Source: Cloacimonetes bacterium UBA5835 (GTDB lineage: Bacteria; Cloacimonadota; Cloacimonadia; Cloacimonadales; Cloacimonadaceae). From it: 10,725 nucleotides of DNA. The notes beneath the pieces are model-generated. The model ran no database searches and was not told the DNA's origin. It worked only from the letters and a program-made list of their open reading frames with translations. This document shows, piece by piece, positions 1 through 7,188 of the stretch (position 1 is the first letter of the stretch; every line of letters begins with the position of its first letter). Location: the NCBI GenBank assembly GCA_002432865.1, contig DJGX01000034.1, positions 1 through 10,725 on the forward strand, in the 5' to 3' direction. The translations under genes were made by a program, and so were the position numbers.

Positions 1-513
1 AAATTTAGAAACAAGGATTTTAGGTAGGATTTTTTAACGCATTCCTTTTTCCTTAAATTAAGTCCACTGTTTTCAAGAGGATTCGAACAAATAACCCCTC
101 CTCATCTCCTCCTCCTCCCGTCCTCAACCCATAGTTAAGGAGGAGAGGAGATTGGGTGGAGGACAAATTGTATATCGTTAACTTACAAGCGAAAGTAAGG
201 CTTAGGGCAAAACAGTTATTTATAACTTATTAAGATTATTGGACTTAATAGATATCAACAGCTTCGAATAATCGATCTTATTATGCTTTAATTATTTTTG
301 CTGAGCAATCCACTAGATATTGGGAGAGGTTGTATCTCCAAAGGTTGGCATAAAAGAAAAAGCGGGAAAGTAAATTGGCGATGTGCAACAATTTTACAAT
401 ATTGGTGGAGCTGAAACATAAAGTAGAGAACAGGCTGAGGGGATACAGGCAAAGCAATTTAGGAGAAAACATCATTTTTTGTCAAAAATAACTTGACTAA
501 ATATTAAGGATGG
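1..513. other. Intergenic region without a convincing gene
   Basis: No reading frame here has both a ribosome binding site and a recognisable protein. The longest frame is 64 codons on the minus strand (281-475), with no Shine-Dalgarno sequence and a composition typical of non-coding AT-rich DNA. Visible structure includes a pyrimidine/purine block at 95-164 (listed separately) and a 7-bp inverted repeat, TATTAAG at 228-234 with CTTAATA at 244-250, which lacks a following T-run and is not a convincing terminator. Promoter-like hexamers occur near the right edge. A short GGATTCGAAC at 79-88 resembles a tRNA T-loop complement, but no cloverleaf surrounds it. Confidence 0.6.
104..164. repeat. 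Interleaved inverted repeats in a polypyrimidine/polypurine block
   Basis: Two complementary pairs overlap in the order A-B-A'-B'. Segment A (104-118, ATCTCCTCCTCCTCC) pairs with A' (139-152, GGAGGAGAGGAGAT) apart from one bulged base. Segment B (120-131, GTCCTCAACCCA) pairs with B' (153-164, TGGGTGGAGGAC) apart from one mismatch. The almost absent linkers (1 nt between A and B, none between A' and B') make simultaneous formation of both full stems unlikely. The two pairings would therefore be alternatives if the block is transcribed. The purine side contains AAGGAGG (137-143), a perfect Shine-Dalgarno-like string, but no gene starts just after it. The function is unknown; it may simply be low-complexity sequence. 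Confidence 0.4.
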
Positions 514-521
514 ATGATAAG
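479..521 (+). promoter_or_regulatory. Candidate promoter(s) of the three-gene operon
   Basis: Two overlapping sigma-70-like combinations are visible. TTGTCA (479-484) is 17 bp before TATTAA (502-507), and TTGACT (493-498) is 17 bp before GATAAG (516-521). Each has a good -35 and a mediocre -10. Transcription from either would start at or after about position 514, which favours the ATG at 562 over the ATG at 514 as the start of the first gene. This rests on hexamer matching only. Confidence 0.35.
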
Positions 522-561
522 GATTTTATATAAAACAAAACTAACGAGAAGGAAAAATACA

Positions 562-1929
562 ATGATTCAAAACTTGCAGTTAATAAGGGATCACGCTCAA
601 TTGAGAGAGATGGGCAGTCCCCTAAAATACAATATTCTTAAAGAATTGATAAATGCCCCGGCTACTTGTCAGCAGCTTGCTACTCTTTTTGGATGCAGTA
701 AACAGAAGATGCATTACAATTTAACTCAGATGCTATCGCAGGGTTTATTAAGAATAGAGGACGAGCAAAACGGAAACAACAAAGAGGTATATTATAGGGC
801 TACGGCACGCAGTTATGTACTTGATTTTGCGATAGGTTTGGAGACCAAGGAAAAAATATTGGATAATCGCAGGATTATCGGTAGTATTTTACAGCAGAAA
901 TATCATATAGATTTGGATCAAATTGCAGCCAAATTGATTGATGATTCATTGAAGTTGACGAAGGGGATGAATTTGCTTATATCTACAGGCAAGTTTAATT
1001 TACCTTTGGTGGAAAAGTTATTGCTGGAAGCAGGAAGGCGTGGAATTTACACTACATTGTTATATCAGGATTTAGATCAGCTAAAAGCCAGGGCTGAGCA
1101 ATATTCGCTTTCGGCATTTCAAGCGGATTATGAGAATTTCAATAGAAAGCTGAGAGAAGCGGATGTATATTTGAACTTGAATAGTGAATCCCGGAATGTA
1201 GAAATTACTGATCCTGAAAAGTTTAAAATCCGTTCCAGGATGTTGGAAAAGGGTAGAAGGATTATCAAAGAAAAGCAGATTCGTTTAGCAATGATGCCTT
1301 CTTTATTATACGACACGCTATCGGATCAGGCAATTGAGAGTGAAGTTCAGTTTTGGAATGCTTTAGATATAGATTATCAGTTACTTAGCGATAAGACGAT
1401 TGCGATGTGCGAAAGATTTGTAAATAAGGATGTTGTAGAAATTGTAGGGAATTCGGCTTCTTTCCTTTTTAATATAGATAGTATATGGGGAGAATGCGGT
1501 TCTTTTGGAGAAGGCAAATTTCAGTCTCCGATTATCAACCTTCCTGGAGGTGAAATTTTAATTATTCCCAAGCAGGGAACGATGCAAGGAAAAATAATTG
1601 GAGATCGTGCTTTTGCTTTGGGGGAAGAAATAACGCGTCCTGTGGTGGAAATTGCAAATAACGAAATTGCCAGTTTTTCTGCGGAAACCAATCAACAACA
1701 ATTAGCGAAAGCAATTGAGATGGGTGGAAAAGATGGCAGAAAGGTTGCTCTTATTTGTCTGGGAACCAACGATAATATTCGTGGTGGAGATATAGACATT
1801 GCTCTAAAACATAAAAGCAACGGATTTATGAGTGTTTATTGGGGAAGTAATAGAGAAGTGGGTGGTTCAATTGCTGGAAACATTGAATGGTTCATCGAAA
1901 TCGAAAATCCCCAGCTTAATTTTAAATAA
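562..1929 (+). CDS. Winged-helix regulator fused to a degenerate M29 aminopeptidase-like domain
   Basis: This 455-residue protein has an ArsR-like winged helix at residues 1-85: the helix-turn-helix spans about 35-63 (TCQQLATLFGCSKQKMHYNL and following) and the wing YYRATA lies near 77-82. After a linker, residues 134-454 resemble peptidase family M29 (AmpS/AmpT-type metallo-aminopeptidases): the NLPGGE motif (326-331), GTND (401-404) and a GS...GGS segment (428-436) fall in family order. NLPGGE keeps one metal-binding Glu (E331). By eye, the other ligand sites are replaced: Leu397 where the family has Glu, Ser424 for the His of G-x-x-H-x-A-x-G, and an IEWF stretch (441-444) for the terminal H-x-D. 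An inactive, ligand-sensing domain controlling the DNA-binding part is my inference; the effector may be a peptide or amino acid. The start at 562 has AGAAGGA 8 bp upstream. The in-frame ATG at 514 (471 residues) has AGGA only 3 bp upstream and lies at the likely transcription start. The gene leads an operon with two secreted-protein genes. Confidence 0.85.
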   Translation: MIQNLQLIRDHAQLREMGSPLKYNILKELINAPATCQQLATLFGCSKQKMHYNLTQMLSQGLLRIEDEQNGNNKEVYYRATARSYVLDFAIGLETKEKILDNRRIIGSILQQKYHIDLDQIAAKLIDDSLKLTKGMNLLISTGKFNLPLVEKLLLEAGRRGIYTTLLYQDLDQLKARAEQYSLSAFQADYENFNRKLREADVYLNLNSESRNVEITDPEKFKIRSRMLEKGRRIIKEKQIRLAMMPSLLYDTLSDQAIESEVQFWNALDIDYQLLSDKTIAMCERFVNKDVVEIVGNSASFLFNIDSIWGECGSFGEGKFQSPIINLPGGEILIIPKQGTMQGKIIGDRAFALGEEITRPVVEIANNEIASFSAETNQQQLAKAIEMGGKDGRKVALICLGTNDNIRGGDIDIALKHKSNGFMSVYWGSNREVGGSIAGNIEWFIEIENPQLNFK

Positions 1930-1944
1930 AAAAAGAGGTCTATT

Positions 1945-4900
1945 ATGAAAAAAACATTTTTGCTATCACTCCTGATTCTATGTACTGCTTTTGCTTTTGG
2001 GCAATGGCAGATAGATGAAGATTTCGAAGGAATTACTACTCTTCCAACAGGTTGGACAGTTTATGATGATGGAGATGGGATGACTTGGCGCAATCTGGAA
2101 GAAGCCAGTCATGCACATTCGGGAACGCGTTTTGCGTTTGCCGATAACTATTTTCCTAATCAGAATTGTGATTGGATGATTACTCCCCAACTTGCCATTA
2201 CTAGTGGTGATTCTCTATTATTTTATACGCGTGCCTGGTATGGAACTGAAAATTTGAAAGTATATATTTCCACAACAGGTAATGCTATTAGTAATTTCAG
2301 CACTCAGATATTGAATTTGCAGAACTTAGGAACTACTTTTCAATATGCAAGTTATAACCTTTCTGCTTATGCTGGACAAAATATTTACATCGGGTTTAAA
2401 TGGGAATGCGAAACTTATGGTATTGTTGTAGATGATGTAAAAATAGGGCAACCTGTAATTGTTACGCCGGAATTAAACCTGCCTGATAGTTATACTTTCT
2501 GGCAAGGAGAAACCTTAACGGTAGATTTTACTCCGTATATTGTAGCAACGGATATTAATAATGTTCAGCTCAGTTGGCAAACTCCAGAACATATAACTAT
2601 TTCTGCCACGGGGTTATCGGTAACTTTTAGCAGTGATGACTGGAATGGAACTGAAAATATCACTTTTACTCTAACTGACAATATTAATGGAGTTACAGCA
2701 TCGGATACTGTTCAGATAATTGTGCATCCAATTCCAACAGTAGATATGGCTTTGCAGACAATTAATTCTCCCAGTAATACAGAATATGTAAATTCCTTAT
2801 TTACTCCTACTGTGATTGTAAAAAATAATGGGCAAGTATTGTGGGAAGATCAGCTGGAAATAAGCTTCAAAGTGTATAACAGCCAAAATTCACTTGTTGA
2901 TAGCATTTCTGCTTATTTTAATCCTGTTTTGGAACCTGAGGCTACATATGAAGTAATTTTTCCTGTTATGAGTATTAATACTGAAGGAGTATATACTGCT
3001 ACTTTTCAGATAAACCTAAGTGATAACAATCCCACTAATGATATTATAAGCCGTGAATTTAATGTCATCCTGAGAATAAATACGGGCGGACCTGATGCTT
3101 TTGGTTTTCGCTATATTGATAACACAGCGGAAAATGGACCTACTTTTGATTGGATAGATATAAGCTCTACAGGTACTTCTACAATTATGTATGGAGTGAA
3201 TCAATTTAATGGTGATGATAACTTTTCTGAACCTATTCCCTTTGGTTTTGATTTTCCCTTCTATGGAGTAAACTATTCTACTGCCTATGTGGATATAAAT
3301 GGAGAAATTCTATTAGCTGATAATAATTGGTATACAGAATATCCCGACAGCGGATGGGGAAATGATGGAAATATGTTTAACTATATGTATCCCATTCCTG
3401 GATATAATCAAATGCCAGGGTTAATAGCGGTTTATTGGGATGACCTTCATTGTGATCAAGGAACGGGAGATATATATTTTCAAAGCTTGGGAGAAGAGCC
3501 CAATCGTTATTGTGTGATTCAATGGCATAATGTAAGATTTCATGCTGGAACCGGAATTTCCTCTTATTTGGATTTTGAGGTTATCTTGCACGAAAACGGG
3601 GAAATCGTTATGCAATATAATTCTACAGCCACTGGACAAACAGGAGCCAATGTTCCTCATGATAATGGAAAAAGTGCTACCGTTGCTTTACAAAGTTCAG
3701 ATGCCACAATGGGAATTTGCTATTTAAGAGAAATTGTGCAAAACAATGCCTATCAGGGTGTGGAGCCAGCGGGAAATTTACTGTTTGACGGTTTGGCGAT
3801 TCGTTTTTATAGTGGTGAAGATACCCAAGCGCCTTTCATTACACATACGGCTCCTGGTAATACTTTTAATCAATCACCTGTTTTAGAGGCAAGAGTTATA
3901 GACCTTTCTGAATTGGCCAATGTTACTCTGCATTATAATTATGGAGAAGGTTGGGATACGCTGGAAGGAATTGCTACAGGAAACGGCTATTACACATTTA
4001 TTTTACCTCAACTACCTACTGGGCATACTTTTAGCTATTATATTGCTTCTGTAGATGCTAATGAAAATAGTTCAACTTTGCCAGCAGGGGCACCAGATGA
4101 GGTTTTTCAATTTAAAATTCTTCCTACTGACGGAACAGAAGTCTTACTTGCCTATAGTGGAAAACAGGATTATCAGCATACTGAATTGCCAGTTTATGTT
4201 GAGCGTCTGGAGAATTTAAATATTTCCTACGACCTCTATAATTGGGAAGAGTATGAGGAATATTCTATTCCTGACACTTACTCAACTATCATAACTTATG
4301 CCTGTACGGGCTCTGCCAGTCCTGCTACTCTATATTTTTCGCAGAAATTGATGGATTTTTTGAATTCGGGAACAATAGACAATGCCAAAAACCTGTTTTT
4401 TGCCTCAGACGGTTTTGCATTCAGTCAAGCAGGAACCCCTAATTCGCATCCGATGAAACAGTTACTTAATGGTTATTTAAGAACACATTCCGTTGCTACA
4501 GGTTCTGGAGGTGGAACTAACGGTTTGGCAGGACCCGATGTTTTCAGCTATCAAACCGGCACAATTATTAGTACAAATTCTTCTCCGATTGGTAATGCAG
4601 GTACCGAATATAGTGTTTATGCCAATAGTCCCGATTGCATTTTTGCGTATGAAAGCGTTCCAGATTGGTATGTAGATCTGGTTCCCTACCCGGAAATTGG
4701 AGCAGTGAATGCTTTTGCCTTTGAAGATGGACCTGTAGATGGACATGCTTATTTATATCATGGAGTTTGTGCTACTGCTGTGGATACACCGATATTCAAG
4801 ACATTCTACTTTTCTTTTGACTATTCTCAGCTGAATAATCCTGCTCAAAGTGAAGAACTATTCAGCGACTTAATGGAGTGGTTTGGAATTGGCCCTGATG

Positions 4901-5205
4901 CTGTAGATGATGTGGAAACTCCTGTGGTTAAAAGTGAATTGAAGGCTAATTATCCTAATCCGTTTAATCCTACAACTACCATCGTTTTCTCGCTGGCGAC
5001 AGCGGAAAAAGTTGAAATCAATATCTATAATCTGAAAGGGCAGAAAGTGAAAACTTTGCTCTCGGACAATCTGCTTTCTGGAAATCATAGTGTGGTTTGG
5101 GATGGTAAAAACGATAAAAATAATTCTGTAAGCAGCGGCATATATCTGGTTAAAATGCAAACTGGAAAAACTACTGCTACCCGTAAGATAACTATGCTCA
5201 AATAG
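1945..5205 (+). CDS. Large secreted multidomain protein with C-terminal sorting domain
   Basis: This 1086-residue protein begins with a signal peptide (residues 1-19, cleavage near AFG|Q; the Cys13 context is not a lipobox). The domains that follow, judged by eye, are: a jelly-roll of the cleaved-adhesin/choice-of-anchor-J type, about 20-168 (DFEG..LPTGW, DWMITPQL, GIVVDDVKIG); an Ig/cadherin-like module, about 172-262; a CARDB-like module, about 263-374; a module starting GGPDAFGFRY (381-622, with FGFDFPFYG, NGEILLAD and IAVYWDDL), of a kind often found in secreted proteases and adhesins; an Ig-like module, 626-720; an alpha/beta, Rossmann or GATase-like region, about 730-985; and a sorting domain, 1002-1086 (NYPNPFNP, NIYNLKGQ, SSGIY). 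I see no convincing protease triad or metal site, so binding or structure is likelier than catalysis. Export is probably Sec followed by a type IX-like step, with surface attachment (inferred). AGAGGT precedes the ATG, and the gap to the upstream gene is 15 bp. Confidence 0.88.
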   Translation: MKKTFLLSLLILCTAFAFGQWQIDEDFEGITTLPTGWTVYDDGDGMTWRNLEEASHAHSGTRFAFADNYFPNQNCDWMITPQLAITSGDSLLFYTRAWYGTENLKVYISTTGNAISNFSTQILNLQNLGTTFQYASYNLSAYAGQNIYIGFKWECETYGIVVDDVKIGQPVIVTPELNLPDSYTFWQGETLTVDFTPYIVATDINNVQLSWQTPEHITISATGLSVTFSSDDWNGTENITFTLTDNINGVTASDTVQIIVHPIPTVDMALQTINSPSNTEYVNSLFTPTVIVKNNGQVLWEDQLEISFKVYNSQNSLVDSISAYFNPVLEPEATYEVIFPVMSINTEGVYTATFQINLSDNNPTNDIISREFNVILRINTGGPDAFGFRYIDNTAENGPTFDWIDISSTGTSTIMYGVNQFNGDDNFSEPIPFGFDFPFYGVNYSTAYVDINGEILLADNNWYTEYPDSGWGNDGNMFNYMYPIPGYNQMPGLIAVYWDDLHCDQGTGDIYFQSLGEEPNRYCVIQWHNVRFHAGTGISSYLDFEVILHENGEIVMQYNSTATGQTGANVPHDNGKSATVALQSSDATMGICYLREIVQNNAYQGVEPAGNLLFDGLAIRFYSGEDTQAPFITHTAPGNTFNQSPVLEARVIDLSELANVTLHYNYGEGWDTLEGIATGNGYYTFILPQLPTGHTFSYYIASVDANENSSTLPAGAPDEVFQFKILPTDGTEVLLAYSGKQDYQHTELPVYVERLENLNISYDLYNWEEYEEYSIPDTYSTIITYACTGSASPATLYFSQKLMDFLNSGTIDNAKNLFFASDGFAFSQAGTPNSHPMKQLLNGYLRTHSVATGSGGGTNGLAGPDVFSYQTGTIISTNSSPIGNAGTEYSVYANSPDCIFAYESVPDWYVDLVPYPEIGAVNAFAFEDGPVDGHAYLYHGVCATAVDTPIFKTFYFSFDYSQLNNPAQSEELFSDLMEWFGIGPDAVDDVETPVVKSELKANYPNPFNPTTTIVFSLATAEKVEINIYNLKGQKVKTLLSDNLLSGNHSVVWDGKNDKNNSVSSGIYLVKMQTGKTTATRKITMLK

Positions 5206-5216
5206 GAAGTACATTT

Positions 5217-6899
5217 ATGCGTAAATATGTAATAATTATCCTGCTGCTGTTTTCGCTATCAATTCTGGCAGCAGAAGATTACATTATTGGTACTGGAACA
5301 GGAAATCAAAATAATATTCCTTTTTATGGTGGTAATAATTACAGTTGGAGCAGGTTCTTTTTTACTGCGGATGAATTACTGGCGGCAGGAATGACAGGAA
5401 CTGTTGAGATTTCCAAAATCGGCTTTCAGCTGGCAGTAAACACTTTTGAAAATTATGTCACAAACGACCAAAGAATATATATTCGTGAGTTCTATGACGA
5501 AACTTATCCTTCCAGTCCACAATATGTGAATCCTTCTGGTTATCCGATTGCCTATCAGGGAACTATTTCTTGGACAAGCCCCGGCTGGGTTTTCATTCAG
5601 CTGACGAATCCATATACATATACCTATAATGGCGGTAGTCCTGTCCCCAATGGAATTGAAATTCTCTGGGAAAATAGAGACGGCTCAGCGCAAAGTCCCT
5701 ATCCAAGATTTACTTATACCCAAGCAAGTACCAATAGAGCCGCTTATAAATATAATAATGATTATTTTCCTACTGGTAGCGGAACCAGAACTAAAAGCAG
5801 ACCTAATGTCTGGTTTATTTCTCCTGCCACTACAGTTCCCAATCCGGCTGTAAATCCGGTGCCGGCAAATGAAGCAACCGGAGTGGAGATAACTACGAAT
5901 CTGAAATGGACGAGCGGGGGAGGTGATCCTGTTGATTACCTTGTCTCTTTGTATAGAACTGATCCCTTAACATTTATTGTAAATAATCAAGTAACTACTT
6001 CCACCACATATATTTTGCCGACTCTTTTGGATTATAGCACTACTTACTATTGGAGAATTATTCCCCGTAATAGTTTTGGTAATGCAGTTGCCTGTCCTGC
6101 TTGGAGTTTTACAACTATGGCAGATCCTTCTATTATGAATTATCCTTGGACGGAAAATTTTGATGGAAGTTCTTTTCCTCCAAATTCAGATTGGTTGCGT
6201 AGAGGGGGTGACCTGGTTGATCCAATTCAATTGGGAGGTAACTCATTGTGGGAACAGGACGATTGGCTAAATATTGCAGGAACGGATAAAGCAGCCAGAA
6301 TCAATATCTGGGGCAATTTAAATGGCTGGCTTATCACTCCTCAATTTTTGTTTACTGAAGATAGTGATTATCTCTATTTTGATCTGGCATTGCTGAAATA
6401 TAATCAAAATCCAAATGGAACTCCTCCAGATACAACTGGACTTGATGATCGCTTTGCCGTTTTAATTTCCGATGGTTATACTTGGAGCACTTCTAATATT
6501 GTGCGAGAATGGAATAATACGGGTTCACCTTATGTTCTGAATGATATTAACCCTTGGGGAGAAAGGATTTGTATTCCCTTAAATGGTTTAACAGGACATA
6601 AGAGAATTGCCTTCTTTGCTGGCTCTACAACTTCTAATGCTGATAATGACTTTATGATTAATAACCTATATGTGGGACCTCTGGTTCTAAGTAAACCGGA
6701 AGTGCAACTATCTCAAACAGGTGATAATAACTGTGTTCTAAGCTGGAATGTTGTTTACGGGGCAAGTGGCTATGATATTTACTCTTCCGATTTGCCTACT
6801 GGTCCTTGGAATTTTGTTATTTCCACAACGGCAAACCAATATCGGTTTATAGCTGGAACATCTAAACAATTTTTCCAAGTGAAAGCAGTTAGTAGATAA
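5217..6899 (+). CDS. Secreted beta-rich protein with FnIII and jelly-roll modules, no sorting domain
   Basis: This 560-residue protein has a clear signal peptide (MRKYVIIILLLFSLSILAA, cleavage near residue 19). Residues 20-205 form a beta-rich domain of a type common in this group (GTGTGNQNNIPFYGG, FTADELLAAGM, SKIGFQLA); I cannot name it. Residues 209-299 look like fibronectin type III (NPVPANEATGV, LKWTSGGG, TTYYWRI, SFTT). Residues 303-488 form a jelly-roll domain (PWTENFDG, NGWLITPQF, DFMINNLYVG) related to the N-terminal domain of the preceding protein. Residues 492-560 form a second FnIII-like repeat (VLSWNVVYGASGYDIYSS, FFQVKAVSR). Unlike both large neighbours it ends without the NYPNPFNP sorting domain, so it may be released or retained by another partner. 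The Shine-Dalgarno TAGGAAG overlaps the stop codon of the preceding gene (gap 11 bp), which suggests translational coupling. It is the last gene of the operon. Confidence 0.88.
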   Translation: MRKYVIIILLLFSLSILAAEDYIIGTGTGNQNNIPFYGGNNYSWSRFFFTADELLAAGMTGTVEISKIGFQLAVNTFENYVTNDQRIYIREFYDETYPSSPQYVNPSGYPIAYQGTISWTSPGWVFIQLTNPYTYTYNGGSPVPNGIEILWENRDGSAQSPYPRFTYTQASTNRAAYKYNNDYFPTGSGTRTKSRPNVWFISPATTVPNPAVNPVPANEATGVEITTNLKWTSGGGDPVDYLVSLYRTDPLTFIVNNQVTTSTTYILPTLLDYSTTYYWRIIPRNSFGNAVACPAWSFTTMADPSIMNYPWTENFDGSSFPPNSDWLRRGGDLVDPIQLGGNSLWEQDDWLNIAGTDKAARINIWGNLNGWLITPQFLFTEDSDYLYFDLALLKYNQNPNGTPPDTTGLDDRFAVLISDGYTWSTSNIVREWNNTGSPYVLNDINPWGERICIPLNGLTGHKRIAFFAGSTTSNADNDFMINNLYVGPLVLSKPEVQLSQTGDNNCVLSWNVVYGASGYDIYSSDLPTGPWNFVISTTANQYRFIAGTSKQFFQVKAVSR

Positions 6900-6925
6900 T
6901 TATGTAAAACCTTATCTCCTTCCAC

Positions 6926-6960
6926 AAAAACCGGCTGAAGTTTTTTTCAGCCGGTTTTTT
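6926..6960. terminator. Bidirectional rho-independent terminator
   Basis: A perfect 14-bp stem joins 6926-6939 (AAAAACCGGCTGAA) to 6946-6959 (TTCAGCCGGTTTTT) with a 6-nt loop. The core is GC-rich CCGGCTGAA, and the stem ends in a T-run on both strands. It lies 26 bp after the stop of the plus-strand operon. On the minus strand it follows the convergent gene and the tandem array, so it can serve both. Confidence 0.92.
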
Positions 6961-6986
6961 GCAGCTATGAAAGCAATGAAAAAAGA

Positions 6987-7188
6987 ACTCTGAACTCCTG
7001 CACTTTGAACTTTGAACTTTGAACTTTGAACTCCCGCACTTTGAACTTCGAACTTTGAACTTTGAACTCCCGCACTTTGAACATTGAACTTTGAACTCCC
7101 GCACTTTGAACTTCGAACTTTGAACTTCCGCACTTTGAACTTTGAACTTTGAACTCCTGCACTTTAAACTTTGAACTCCCGCACTTTA
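6987..7188. repeat. Heptanucleotide tandem repeat array with 8-bp punctuation
   Basis: The array is built from 7-bp units ACTTTGA punctuated by an 8-bp unit ACTCCCGC. Each block has n heptamers plus one octamer. Reading left to right, n is 1 (degenerate, 6987-7001), 4 (7002-7037), 4 (7038-7073), 3 (7074-7102), 3 (7103-7131), 3 (7132-7160) and 2 (7161-7182), ending in a truncated unit ACTTTA (7183-7188). Variants are single-base changes (ACTTCGA, ACATTGA, ACTTTAA, ACTCCTGC, ACTTCCGC). It resembles the short tandemly repeated repetitive sequences known from cyanobacteria and other bacteria. Because block lengths are mixed and often not multiples of three, and all minus-strand frames are open only because the units lack stops, I read it as non-coding. 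The stop codon of the minus-strand gene (7186-7188) lies inside the last unit. Confidence 0.93.

Noticed and set aside
70..95. tRNA-like T-loop complement (GGATTCGAAC) that might mark a tRNA remnant or attachment site
   Set aside because: The flanking bases do not form a T-stem, no anticodon or acceptor arm fits, and no integrase or direct-repeat partner is in the window.
281..475. 64-codon minus-strand frame with a hydrophobic start
   Set aside because: No Shine-Dalgarno sequence, no recognisable family, and composition like the surrounding AT-rich DNA.
1945..5205. Gingipain-like or other secreted protease identity for the 1086-residue protein
   Set aside because: The module architecture is shared with secreted proteases, but no His/Cys dyad, Ser triad or HExxH motif is visible.
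6889..7162. Three overlapping minus-strand frames of 65-73 codons (SSKFKVQS-type repeats)
   Set aside because: They are open only because the heptamer array lacks stop codons in all three frames. Block lengths of 29 and 22 bp shift the frame, no ribosome binding site is evident, and they end across the terminator.
6987..7188. CRISPR array interpretation of the tandem repeats
   Set aside because: Units are 7-8 bp in direct contact with no unique spacers, and no cas genes are present.
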